Origin: Streptosporangium saharense
Lineage (GTDB): Bacteria > Actinomycetota > Actinomycetes > Streptosporangiales > Streptosporangiaceae
Direction: 5' to 3'
Length of the DNA: 64,000 bases
Assembly (NCBI RefSeq): GCF_014203715.1
Contig: NZ_JACHJP010000011.1
Coordinates: 1 to 64,000 of the forward strand
Shown: in pieces, positions 56,926-64,000 of the stretch
How positions within the stretch are numbered: the stretch's first letter is position 1
Layout: every line of letters begins with the position of its first letter
Made by a program: the position numbers and the translations under genes
Notes under the pieces: model-generated
Databases searched by the model: none
Told to the model about the DNA's origin: nothing
Seen by the model: only the letters and a program-made list of their open reading frames with translations

Positions 56926-57474
56926 CTACCACGTACCGTGATAGTTCGCCGGTGAACGCGAGAACACCACGACGTCCGCCCCCGGCCCGGTCAGGCGCTG
57001 CCAGCCGAGCCGTTCGTAGAACCTGATCGCGTCGGCCGCCTGCGGAGAGGTCAGCAGCCAGCAGGGGTCGGCACCACCACACAGGAGGTCGAGGACGCTC
57101 GCCCCGAGGCCCCGCCCTCGCGCGTGGGGGCTCACCGCCAGTTCGTCCACCTCCAGCGCGCCGACCAGCCGTGTCTCCACGGCCTCACCCAGTTCGGCGC
57201 GGACGAGGTCGTAGGCGCGGCCCGTGGGGAACGGGCTCGGGGTGTGCCAGGCCGTACCGAAACCGACGGGGTCGCCGTTGTCGTCGGCCAGCACCGCCGT
57301 GAAGCCCGGGCGGCGCGCGTCCGTCGTCAGGCGTTCGGCGAAGGCGTCGGCGGCGTGCTCGTCCTCGTGCCACGGCGGGCCGCCGAACGCGGCCCGGTAG
57401 ATCTTCACCAGGTCCGGGACGCGGGCCAGGATCTCCTGACCGGTGAGACGTTCGAGGTTCACACGGGCTCCCAT
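56926..57474 (-). CDS. GNAT-family N-acetyltransferase
   Basis: A 182-residue acetyltransferase: LEVDELAVSPHARGRGLGASVLDLL (strand 4 and acetyl-CoA loop), then AADAIRFYERLGWQRL. The N-terminal part (RVPDLVKIYRAAFGGPPWHEDEHAADAFAERL) resembles aminoglycoside-type and related GNATs. ATG 57474 overlaps the stop of an MFS remnant (TGATG), showing that the gene once formed an operon with a transporter. Substrate unknown. Confidence 0.85.
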   Translation of the reverse strand: MGARVNLERLTGQEILARVPDLVKIYRAAFGGPPWHEDEHAADAFAERLTTDARRPGFTAVLADDNGDPVGFGTAWHTPSPFPTGRAYDLVRAELGEAVETRLVGALEVDELAVSPHARGRGLGASVLDLLCGGADPCWLLTSPQAADAIRFYERLGWQRLTGPGADVVVFSRSPANYHGTW

Positions 57475-57615
57475 CAGCCTGCCCTGACTGGCTGACGGAT
57501 GGTATCGCGCAGGCGGGCGACGGGCACGAGCGTGAGCAGCCCGGCCACGCCCAAAGCGCCGAAGGCGAGGGTGAAGTCCCCGGTGGCGTCGCGCAGCGCG
57601 CCCACCAGCTGCAGG
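57474..57615 (-). pseudogene. MFS transporter remnant (last ~45 residues)
   Basis: The frame reads LQLVGALRDATGDFTLAFGALGVAGLLTLVPVARLRDTIRQP and stops at 57474-57476. This is the last TM helix and tail of a CynX/DHA-type MFS transporter. Homology begins abruptly near 57615, where the plus-strand Rrf2 remnant starts, so the rest of the transporter was deleted. Confidence 0.65.
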
Positions 57616-57841
57616 CGCTCTCACGCGCCGGAATCGTCCACTCCACCATGGGCCAGTCCGGTGGCTACCTCCTCACCAGGCCCGCCGGGGAGATCAGCGC
57701 CCTGGAGGTGGTGCGGGCCGTCGACGGGGACGAGCCCGCGGCCAGGTCTCCATCGCTGACCTGGCCGCCGGCATCGACGCCGACAGCGACGGCACCGCCA
57801 TGACGGCCGTGCGCCGCTGGCTGGCCACCACCGGAGACTAG
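57609..57841 (+). pseudogene. Rrf2-family regulator remnant with internal deletion and frameshift
   Basis: The first frame reads LQALSRAGIVHSTMGQSGGYLLTRPAGEISALEVVRAVDGDEP, the helix-turn-helix wing of Rrf2 regulators, without its N-terminal 30 residues. After about 57745 homology shifts frame to VSIADLAAGIDADSDGTAMTAVRRWLATTGD and stops at 57839-57841. The central part with the Fe-S cysteines is missing. It overlaps the stop of the convergent Acg-type gene by 4 bp. Confidence 0.65.
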
Positions 57842-58794
57842 GGCGTGAGCAGGTCGGAGACGGGACGGCGGGGAGTGGGCGGGGACGGGGTGCCGTAGCC
57901 GAGGCGGATGATCATCTGCAGGTGTCTGGTCCTTCCCGCCCTGTCCTGTCCCCGCATGTCCCGCAGGTCCAGCGGCTGGTTGAGGAACGAGGCCGACACC
58001 CCGTGCAGGGCCGCGGTCAGCAGGACCCGCTGCAACGCCTGCCCGGCCCTCAGCCAGCCGTACGGCCCGTCGGTCCGGGTGCCGAGCAGCGCGAGCCGGG
58101 GGCGTTCCTCCCAGCGGGCGGCCCCTCCGCTGGAGACCTCCGAACCCCTGAAGTCGCGGGCGAGGGTCCGGCCTCCGGTGGGGCCGAAGGCCTCGAAGGG
58201 GATGCCGTCCTGGCGCGGTGTGGCCGTCGTCCAGCGGTCGAGCTCCGCGCGGTAGTCCGACCCGGCCCGCAGGCGCCGTTCCGACGTGCCGACCCACCAC
58301 AGCAGCGGGTCGTCCTCCACGGGCTCCAGGATCGACAGGTCCGCGCCCTCCCAGCGTGCCGCCCTGACCAGTTCCTCCAGGATCGGGTGCGGGACGAGGC
58401 ATCCGGAGAACGGCCTGCGGTTGGTGCGCCGTACGGCGATCGCCTCGTACAGCGCGCGCTCGGCGGGCGAGGGCGGGACGGACGGGACGGGCCGCACGAC
58501 GGCCAGCGGCGCGACGGGCTCCTCCGAGTGGGGCAGCAGCCAGGTGACCGGGTCGTATCCGGCGACGCGCAGGGCGAGGCGCAGGTTCAGCAGGGCGGCG
58601 CCACAGCTGATGTGCAGGGAACGGCCCCGGGGGTCGGCCACCGTCAGACGCCGTTCCAGGTCCGGATACAGCACGACAAGGCCGTCGTCCCCGATGCCGA
58701 ACCGCCAGGGCTGGGTGTTGTGCACCGACGGCGCGGCGCCCGCGGCGGTGAGGAGCGACCGCGTCCCCGGCCGTTCGTCGAGCACGCCGATCAT
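57838..58794 (-). CDS. Acg-type nitroreductase-like FMN protein
   Basis: A 318-residue protein with two half-nitroreductase modules: LLTAAGAAPSVHNTQPWRF (FMN-binding N-terminus) and AVRRTNRRPFSGCLVP, then AGQALQRVLLTAALHGVSASFLNQPL and MIIRLGYGTPSPPTPRRPV. This is the layout of mycobacterial Acg (Rv2032), a dormancy-regulon FMN protein thought to sequester FMN instead of reducing nitro compounds. The universal stress protein genes nearby strengthen a hypoxia/dormancy interpretation. Confidence 0.88.
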   Translation of the reverse strand: MIGVLDERPGTRSLLTAAGAAPSVHNTQPWRFGIGDDGLVVLYPDLERRLTVADPRGRSLHISCGAALLNLRLALRVAGYDPVTWLLPHSEEPVAPLAVVRPVPSVPPSPAERALYEAIAVRRTNRRPFSGCLVPHPILEELVRAARWEGADLSILEPVEDDPLLWWVGTSERRLRAGSDYRAELDRWTTATPRQDGIPFEAFGPTGGRTLARDFRGSEVSSGGAARWEERPRLALLGTRTDGPYGWLRAGQALQRVLLTAALHGVSASFLNQPLDLRDMRGQDRAGRTRHLQMIIRLGYGTPSPPTPRRPVSDLLTP

Positions 58795-58818
58795 GAATTT
58801 CCCCCTGTTCGAAGCCGG

Positions 58819-59478
58819 TCAGAACCGGACGAGCATGGACCGCATATGGACGATCTCGGCGGTCCTGGCCTTGGTGATCGAGGCGGCCAGTGCCTTGGCC
58901 CGTGGCGAGAGCCCGTCCCGCTGCTCGATCCCGGCCAGGGCGATCTCATCGCTGTGGTGGCGGATCATCAGATTGAGGAACATCCGGTCGAAGTCCGCGT
59001 CGGACGCCCTGCTCAGCGCCTCCAGGTCGGCGGGGTCCATCACGTACGGTCCCCGGTCGGCGCCGGGCCCGACGTCGTCGGCCCCTCGGCAGTTCTTGTC
59101 TCCGTTTCCCGGGCTCATGCACGGGTCGGGGGCCGGGACCTGGTCTCCCCACTCCTTCAGCCAGGCGGTCAGCCGGGCGATCTCGGCGGTCTGGGTCCGC
59201 TCGATCCGTTCGGCCGTCGCCCTGACCTCGGGGTTCCTCGCGCGTTTCCTGGCCATCTCGGCCATGATCAACGTCTGTCTGTGGTGCTGGATCATCCGCT
59301 GGGCGAAGATCACGTCCTGGGCGTTGTGTTCCCCGTTCGGAACGTCGGTGACCACGACGGCGGGCGCGCCCGCCGGTGGCCCCGCGGTGAGGGCGAGACC
59401 GGGGGCGCAGGCCGTCAGGACGGCTCCCGCGCCCAGGGAGGCGGCCGTGAGGGCCGCCCGAGTTCTTCGTGTACCCAT
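58819..59478 (-). CDS. DUF305 lipoprotein
   Basis: A 219-residue exported lipoprotein. The N-terminus is MGTRRTRAALTAASLGAGAV followed by lipobox LTAC (Cys about 24). The DUF305 four-helix ferritin-like bundle has His/Met-rich repeats in both halves (FAQRMIQHHRQTLIMAEMA and FLNLMIRHHSDEIALAGIE, then HMRSM). DUF305 proteins are linked to copper handling or periplasmic metal binding. Only 24 bp separate its stop from the Acg-type gene start, so the pair is probably cotranscribed. Confidence 0.88.
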   Translation of the reverse strand: MGTRRTRAALTAASLGAGAVLTACAPGLALTAGPPAGAPAVVVTDVPNGEHNAQDVIFAQRMIQHHRQTLIMAEMARKRARNPEVRATAERIERTQTAEIARLTAWLKEWGDQVPAPDPCMSPGNGDKNCRGADDVGPGADRGPYVMDPADLEALSRASDADFDRMFLNLMIRHHSDEIALAGIEQRDGLSPRAKALAASITKARTAEIVHMRSMLVRF

Positions 59479-59574
59479 GGCATCCCCCTGCAAGGGTTCG
59501 CTCGCGACCAGGGAGGCAATTAGTCTATTTTGTCCGATTTTCCCTTCTGTGCTCCAGCCCACGCCACGCCGAGG

Positions 59575-60432
59575 TCACCTCCCCGGGAAGGGCGTCACGA
59601 CCACCGGGCAGGCGGCGTGGTGCAGCAGCGAGTGGCTCACCGAGCCCAGCAGCAGCGCCGTCAGGTCGCCGCGTCCGCGTGATCCGACCACCAGCAGGTC
59701 GGCCTCCGTCGAGGCCTCCCGCAGCACCTCCACCGGATGTCCGTACTCCAGCCGCTCGGTGACCTTGACGTCCGGGTGGCGCTCGCCCCAGCCCGCCAGG
59801 GCCTCGGCCAGCGCGCGCCGCTCCTGCTGGGCCGTCTCCTCGGCGTCGGCGAGCGCGAACGGCCCGCAGCCGACGATGGGCCGGTTCCAGGCGTGTACGG
59901 CGTGCAGCTCGGCGCCCCTGATCTCGGCCTCGGCGAAGGCGAAGGCGACGGCGTCCACCCCTGCCGGGGAGCCGTCGACGCCGACGACCACCCGCCCGCG
60001 CGGCTCGGCGGGCCTGCGCCGTACGACGGCGACGGGGCAGGGCGCGTGCCCGGCGACCCCCAGCGCGACCGACCCCAGCAGCATGCCCTCGAACCCGCCC
60101 AGGCCGTGACTGCCGACGACCAGCAGCTCCGCGTGGGCCGCGGCCTCGATCAGGGCCTGCCTGGGGTCGCCGCCGGGCAGCAGCTCGGAGACCACCTCGA
60201 CGTCGCCACCCTCCTCGCGGATCCGGTCGAGCGCGCCGTCCAGCGTCGTCTCGGCGCCCTCGCGCATCCACCGGCCGATCTCGGCGTGCGGGGTGTCCCT
60301 GGTCATCTCCAGCGGCCAGGCGGGCATGACGTGCACGACCCTCAGGCCGGTACGGCGAAGCCCGGCCTCCCGTACGGCCCAGCTCACGGCCTCAAGCGAG
60401 GACCGGGACCCGTCGACTCCCACCAGGATCAT
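59575..60432 (-). CDS. Universal stress protein, tandem UspA domains
   Basis: A 285-residue protein of two UspA domains (about 1-140 and 147-285). The first starts MILVGVDGSRSSLEAVSWA and ends with the ATP-binding VVGSHGLGGFEGMLLGSVALGVAGHAPCPVAVV. The second starts VVVGVDGSPAGVDAV and ends VVGSRGRGDLTALLLGSVSHSLLHHAACPVVV. The G-2x-G-9x-G(S/T) nucleotide motif is intact in both. Related tandem Usps in actinobacteria are dormancy-induced. It lies downstream of a second Usp gene in the same direction. Confidence 0.93.
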   Translation of the reverse strand: MILVGVDGSRSSLEAVSWAVREAGLRRTGLRVVHVMPAWPLEMTRDTPHAEIGRWMREGAETTLDGALDRIREEGGDVEVVSELLPGGDPRQALIEAAAHAELLVVGSHGLGGFEGMLLGSVALGVAGHAPCPVAVVRRRPAEPRGRVVVGVDGSPAGVDAVAFAFAEAEIRGAELHAVHAWNRPIVGCGPFALADAEETAQQERRALAEALAGWGERHPDVKVTERLEYGHPVEVLREASTEADLLVVGSRGRGDLTALLLGSVSHSLLHHAACPVVVTPFPGR

Positions 60433-60465
60433 GTTTCGCTTCCTCTCGTGTCCGTTGACGGGACT

Positions 60466-61338
60466 TCAGGCGCGGACGACCGCGACCGGGCAGTGGGCGT
60501 GGTGCAGGACTCCCCTGCTGACCGACCCCAGCAGCGCCGAGGCGACGGCCCCCCTGCCGTGCGAGCCGACGACGACCAGGTCCGCCACGGCGGAGGCGTC
60601 CACGAGGGCGTCCACGGGGTGGGCGCTCTGGACATCCTCAAGCACGGTGACCTCGGGGAACTTCTCCTGCCAGGCGCCAACCCTGTCCCTGACGACCCGG
60701 AACTGGGCGCGGCGGATCTCGTCCATGTCGTAGACGATCTCCGGCGCGAAGGCGTGCACCGGCAGTTGCCAGGCGTGTACGGCGCGCAGCGTGCCGCCGC
60801 GCAGCGCGGCCTGCTCGAAGGCGTAGGCCAGCGCGGGCTCGCAGTGCGGGTCGTCGTCGACGCCGACGACGACCTCGCGGCGCGTCTGCCCGCTTTCGGG
60901 GCGCACGACGACCACCGGGCCGTGGGCGTGCACCGCCACCCGGGTGCTCACCGACCCCAGCAGTGCCCCGGTGAAACCGCCGAGTCCCCTGCTGCCGAGC
61001 ACGACCTCAACCGCGGTCGCGGCCCGCTCGCTCAGGGTTCTGACGGGTTCCCCCTCGATCAGCTCGGTGCCCACCTCGATCGAGGGCTGACGCGACCGCG
61101 CCACCCGCTCGGCCTCGTCGAGGACCTTCCTGCCGTTCAGGACGAGGGGCCCCGGCCACTCGGGGGCGGAGAAGCGGGGAATGTCGTAGGGGCCGCGCTC
61201 CACGACGTGCACGATCCGCAGCGGCGCGTGCCTGCGGAGGGCGTCGTCTGCGGCCCACTCGACCGCGACGTTCGCCCCCGCCGAGCCGTCGACCGCGACG
61301 ACGACGTCACGGGTACCCGAGGCTGGGAAGTCTGTCAT
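60466..61338 (-). CDS. Universal stress protein, tandem UspA domains
   Basis: A 290-residue paralog of the 59575 gene: DVVVAVDGSAGANVAVEWAADDAL, VVLGSRGLGGFTGALLGSVSTRVAVHAHGPVVVV, then EVVVGVDDDPHCEPALAYAFEQAAL and VVVGSHGRGAVASALLGSVSRGVLHHAHCPVAVV. Both ATP-binding loops are intact. ATG 61338 follows GAGGAGGG. A 33-bp gap to the next Usp gene indicates one operon. Confidence 0.93.
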   Translation of the reverse strand: MTDFPASGTRDVVVAVDGSAGANVAVEWAADDALRRHAPLRIVHVVERGPYDIPRFSAPEWPGPLVLNGRKVLDEAERVARSRQPSIEVGTELIEGEPVRTLSERAATAVEVVLGSRGLGGFTGALLGSVSTRVAVHAHGPVVVVRPESGQTRREVVVGVDDDPHCEPALAYAFEQAALRGGTLRAVHAWQLPVHAFAPEIVYDMDEIRRAQFRVVRDRVGAWQEKFPEVTVLEDVQSAHPVDALVDASAVADLVVVGSHGRGAVASALLGSVSRGVLHHAHCPVAVVRA

Positions 61339-61539
61339 CTCGCCCTCCTCGCGTGCGGATCCTTCCTCACCTCCAAGTCTCGCGGGCGGGGACGGGGGTC
61401 CCCAGAGGCGGCGGACCCGTCCGTTCCGGGACTTTGGACCCGGCCTGGACATGACACGACGAACGTCCCGGCGGGGTCGGGACCCTCAGCCCTGCCGGAC
61501 CGTGGGGTGCCGGCCGTACCGTGCGGGAAGGGGGAGGCC

Positions 61540-62286
61540 ATGGGAGCGGCGAAGGGTGCGGCGGTGGACCTTGGGCGGATCTCCGCGGTGGTTCTCGACA
61601 CCGACGGGGTCATCACCGACACGGCCAGGGTGCACGCCGCCGCGTGGAAACAGGTGTTCGACCCCTTCCTGAGCGAGCGCCGGGAGGAACCGTTCGACAT
61701 CGGCAGGGACTACCCGAGGCACGTGGACGGCAAGTCCCGGGAGGACGGCGTCGCGGACTTCCTGCGCTCACGCGGCATCCCCGCCGATCCGGAGACGGTC
61801 GCCGCGCTGGCCGCCCGCAAAGACGCGTGCTTCCTGGCCGAGATCGACGCGCACGGGGTGACGCCCTTCGCCTCGACCGTCGCGTTCGTCGGTGAGCTGC
61901 GGCGCCGGGGCGTGCGCGTCGCCGCCGTCTCGGCGAGCCGCAACTGCGCGCGGGTGCTGCGCGCGGCGGGGGTCGGCGGCCTGTTCGACGTCCGGGTCGA
62001 CGGCGTCGAGGCCGCCAGGCTCGGCCTGCCGGGCAAACCCGACCCCGCGCTGTTCCTGCGCGCCGCCGAACTGCTCGGGGCCGCGCCGGAGCGGACGGCG
62101 GTCGTCGAGGACTCCCTCGCGGGCGTCCTGGCGGGCAGGCGGGGCGGGTTCGGCCTCGTCGTCGGCCTCGACCGCAACGACCTGCGGGAGGAACTGCGCG
62201 CGGCGGGGGCCGACGTCGTCGTCGGCGACCTGGCGGAACTACGACTCGACGGGAGAGACGGTGGATCCCTGGCTGCTGGTCTATGA
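61540..62286 (+). CDS. Beta-phosphoglucomutase-like HAD enzyme
   Basis: A 248-residue HAD enzyme with cap domain. The catalytic loop is VVLDTDGVITDTARVHAAAWKQVFD (nucleophile and acid/base Asp), then VAAVSASRNCARVLRAAGV (motif II), GKPDPALFLRAAELLG (motif III Lys) and VVEDSLAGVLAGRRGGF (motif IV). It converts beta-glucose 1-phosphate to glucose 6-phosphate. ATG 61540 follows GGGGAGG. Its last 26 bp overlap the GH65 phosphorylase gene, a partnership seen in many bacteria. Confidence 0.9.
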   Translation: MGAAKGAAVDLGRISAVVLDTDGVITDTARVHAAAWKQVFDPFLSERREEPFDIGRDYPRHVDGKSREDGVADFLRSRGIPADPETVAALAARKDACFLAEIDAHGVTPFASTVAFVGELRRRGVRVAAVSASRNCARVLRAAGVGGLFDVRVDGVEAARLGLPGKPDPALFLRAAELLGAAPERTAVVEDSLAGVLAGRRGGFGLVVGLDRNDLREELRAAGADVVVGDLAELRLDGRDGGSLAAGL

Positions 62287-64000
62287 CGGCTGCGACCTGG
62301 CCCAGGAGGGGCTGCGGGAGGCGCTGACGACGCTCGGCAACGGCTGTTTCGCCACCCGGGGCGCCGCCCCCGAGGCACGCGCCGACGGGGTTCACTACCC
62401 CGGGACCTACGTGGCCGGGTGCTACGACCGGCTCGTCTCACGGGTCGCGGGCCGTACGGTGGACAACGAGGACCTGGTGAACGCGCCCAACTGGCTGCCG
62501 CTGACCTTCCGCGCCCGCACCGGGGACTGGTTCGCCCCCGATACCGCTGAGATCCTCACCGCCCGCCGTACGCTCGACATGCGTCAGGGGACGCTGACCC
62601 GCCTGCTGCGGGTGCGCGACCGGCTGGGGCACGTCACCCGGGTCGAGCAGCGGCGGCTGGTCTCGATGGACGAGCCGCACCTTGCGGCGCTGCGCACGAC
62701 GCTCGTCGCGGAGAACTGGAGCGGGACGCTCCGGGTGCGCTCCGCCCTGGACGGCGACGTCGTCAACGCGGGGGTGGCCCGCTACCGGGGGCTGGCCGGG
62801 CGGCACCTGGTGCCGGTCCGCTCCCACGCGACGGGCGGGGTGACCGGGCTGCTGGCCCGCACCGCCTCCTCCCGCGTGGAGATCGCCCTGGCCGCCCGCA
62901 CCACCCTGGCGGGGCCGCACAGCAGCGAGTTCCGGGCCGGGCGGGGGTGGGCGCGTCACGATCTGGGCGTGGACGTGGCCGAGGGCCGGGAGGTCACGGT
63001 CGACAAGATCGTGGCCCTGTACACCTCGCGGGACCGGGCCATCGCCTCGTGCGAGGAGGCCGCCAGGACGGCCGTCACCCGGGCGGACTCCTTCGAGGAG
63101 CTGCTGGGGCGGCACACGCGGGCCTGGGCGCGGCTGTGGGAGCGGGCGCACGTGACGGCCGAGGACTCCGACGTCCAGCAGGTCCTCAACCTCTACGTCT
63201 TCCACCTGCTGCAGACCGTCTCCCCGCACGTGGCCGGGCTCGACGCCGGGCTGCCCGCCCGTGGCCTGCACGGCGAGGCCTACCGGGGGCACGTGTTCTG
63301 GGACGAGGTGTTCGCCTTCCCGTTCCTGGCGCCGCGTTTCCCAGAGATCACCGAGGCGCTGCTGCGCTACCGGTGGCGGCGGCTGCCCGAGGCGCGCTGG
63401 GCCGCCCGCCAGGCCGGGTACGCGGGCGCCATGTTCCCCTGGCAGAGCGCCTCCGACGGCCGGGAGGAGACCCAGACCCTGCACCTGAACCCCCGATCCG
63501 GGCGCTGGCTGCCCGACAACTCCCACCTGCAGCGCCATGTCGGCCTTGCGGTGGCCTGCAACGTCTGGCGGCACCACGAGGCCACCGGGGACGGCGCGTT
63601 CCTGGCCGGTCCCGGGGGTGAGCTGCTGGTGGAGATCGCCCGCTTCTTCGCTTCGCTGGCCGTACGGGAGGGCGACAGGTACGCGATTCGCGGCGTGATG
63701 GGGCCGGACGAGTATCACGACGGTTACCCGGGCCGCGCCGAGCCGGGGCTGGACAACAACGCCTACACCAACGTCATGACCGCCTGGCTGATGCGCCGGG
63801 TCCTCGAACTGGACCCCGCGGACCTGGGTGAGGAGGAGAGGCGCCGCTTCTCGGACCTGGCGCGCCGGATGCGGGTGGACTTCCACGACGGGGTGATCAG
63901 CCAGTTCGAGGGCTACGGCGACCTTCTGGAACTGGACTGGGACGCCTATAGAGCCAAATATGGCGATATACGGCGACTTGATCGCATCCTGGAGGCCGAG
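62261..64000 (+). CDS. Glycoside hydrolase family 65 phosphorylase (3' end outside window)
   Basis: 580 codons of a protein usually about 780 long. The GTG start at 62261 follows GGGAGAG and overlaps the HAD gene. The N-terminal beta-sandwich begins LLVYDGCDLAQEGLREALTTLGNGCFATRGA. The (alpha/alpha)6 catalytic barrel shows FWDEVFAFPFL, YAGAMFPWQSASDGREE and the general-acid Glu484 in VMGPDEYHDGYPG, followed by DNNAYTNVM. GH65 enzymes use phosphate to split trehalose, kojibiose, maltose or similar sugars into beta-glucose 1-phosphate, matching the HAD partner. The exact disaccharide is unresolved. Codons 563-575 are unusually AT-rich. Confidence 0.9.
   Translation, partial: MDPWLLVYDGCDLAQEGLREALTTLGNGCFATRGAAPEARADGVHYPGTYVAGCYDRLVSRVAGRTVDNEDLVNAPNWLPLTFRARTGDWFAPDTAEILTARRTLDMRQGTLTRLLRVRDRLGHVTRVEQRRLVSMDEPHLAALRTTLVAENWSGTLRVRSALDGDVVNAGVARYRGLAGRHLVPVRSHATGGVTGLLARTASSRVEIALAARTTLAGPHSSEFRAGRGWARHDLGVDVAEGREVTVDKIVALYTSRDRAIASCEEAARTAVTRADSFEELLGRHTRAWARLWERAHVTAEDSDVQQVLNLYVFHLLQTVSPHVAGLDAGLPARGLHGEAYRGHVFWDEVFAFPFLAPRFPEITEALLRYRWRRLPEARWAARQAGYAGAMFPWQSASDGREETQTLHLNPRSGRWLPDNSHLQRHVGLAVACNVWRHHEATGDGAFLAGPGGELLVEIARFFASLAVREGDRYAIRGVMGPDEYHDGYPGRAEPGLDNNAYTNVMTAWLMRRVLELDPADLGEEERRRFSDLARRMRVDFHDGVISQFEGYGDLLELDWDAYRAKYGDIRRLDRILEAE

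Noticed and set aside
1..64000. CRISPR array, rRNA operon, or modular polyketide/non-ribosomal peptide genes
   Set aside because: No regularly spaced identical repeats, no rRNA-like stretches and no carrier, condensation or ketosynthase motifs were seen, despite the SARP regulator and the PaaK-like enzyme.

Overview
The window is high-GC DNA, with GTG and occasional TTG starts and dense runs of ATGA-overlapping genes. It most resembles an accessory region of an actinomycete chromosome, probably a member of the Streptosporangiales (Streptosporangium, Nonomuraea or Microbispora type). That placement is inferred from style and gene content; no rRNA or other marker gene is present. No tRNA, rRNA or CRISPR array was found.

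Layout. 0-2 kb: the tail of a zinc-finger gene, an IS5-type insertion sequence with a frameshifted transposase, and a MarR remnant. 2-6.4 kb: a TetR-controlled operon (FMN reductase, MFS exporter, monooxygenase-like barrel protein, epoxide hydrolase) with a nested operator. 6.6-12.2 kb: the debris of an integrated element, with an intact tyrosine recombinase beside repeated putative crossover sites, a P450 remnant, a second integrase remnant, small zinc-binding or unknown proteins, a HAD phosphatase-like protein and a zinc-finger coiled-coil protein. 12.2-26.7 kb: many one-component regulators (TetR, MarR, AfsR/SARP-NTPase, MerR-TipAS) paired with small detoxifying or metabolic enzymes, ending in an erythromycin esterase. 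26.6-32.5 kb: a four-gene PadR / ABC ATPase / FtsX permease / S45 acylase operon. 32.5-36.4 kb: small stress-type genes (alkyltransferase-like protein, DUF488, Tudor-like, copper-storage four-helix bundle, TauE permease, RidA). 36.6-41.9 kb: a two-component system divergent from an ABC exporter whose permease carries a large extracytoplasmic lectin-like insertion. 42-50.5 kb: regulator/enzyme pairs, a stand-alone cysteine desulfurase and an APC permease.

51.2-56.9 kb: the most unusual locus. A PLP-dependent decarboxylase is translationally coupled to a PaaK-like adenylate-forming enzyme. Four paralogous proteins follow that resemble the AidA/PixA inclusion-body family, then a strong terminator. 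A 760-bp non-coding leader, rich in palindromes and less GC-rich, precedes the cluster. I regard this as the best candidate for an undescribed system: an enzyme pair that makes an amine and activates a carboxylate, together with a set of abundant self-assembling or binding proteins.

56.9-64 kb: a GNAT enzyme, a fused scar of MFS and Rrf2 remnants, and a dormancy/stress-like group (Acg-type nitroreductase, DUF305 lipoprotein, two tandem-domain universal stress proteins). The window ends in a beta-phosphoglucomutase-like HAD gene overlapping a GH65 glycoside phosphorylase that runs off the right edge. That pair is a classic route from an alpha-linked disaccharide to glucose 6-phosphate.
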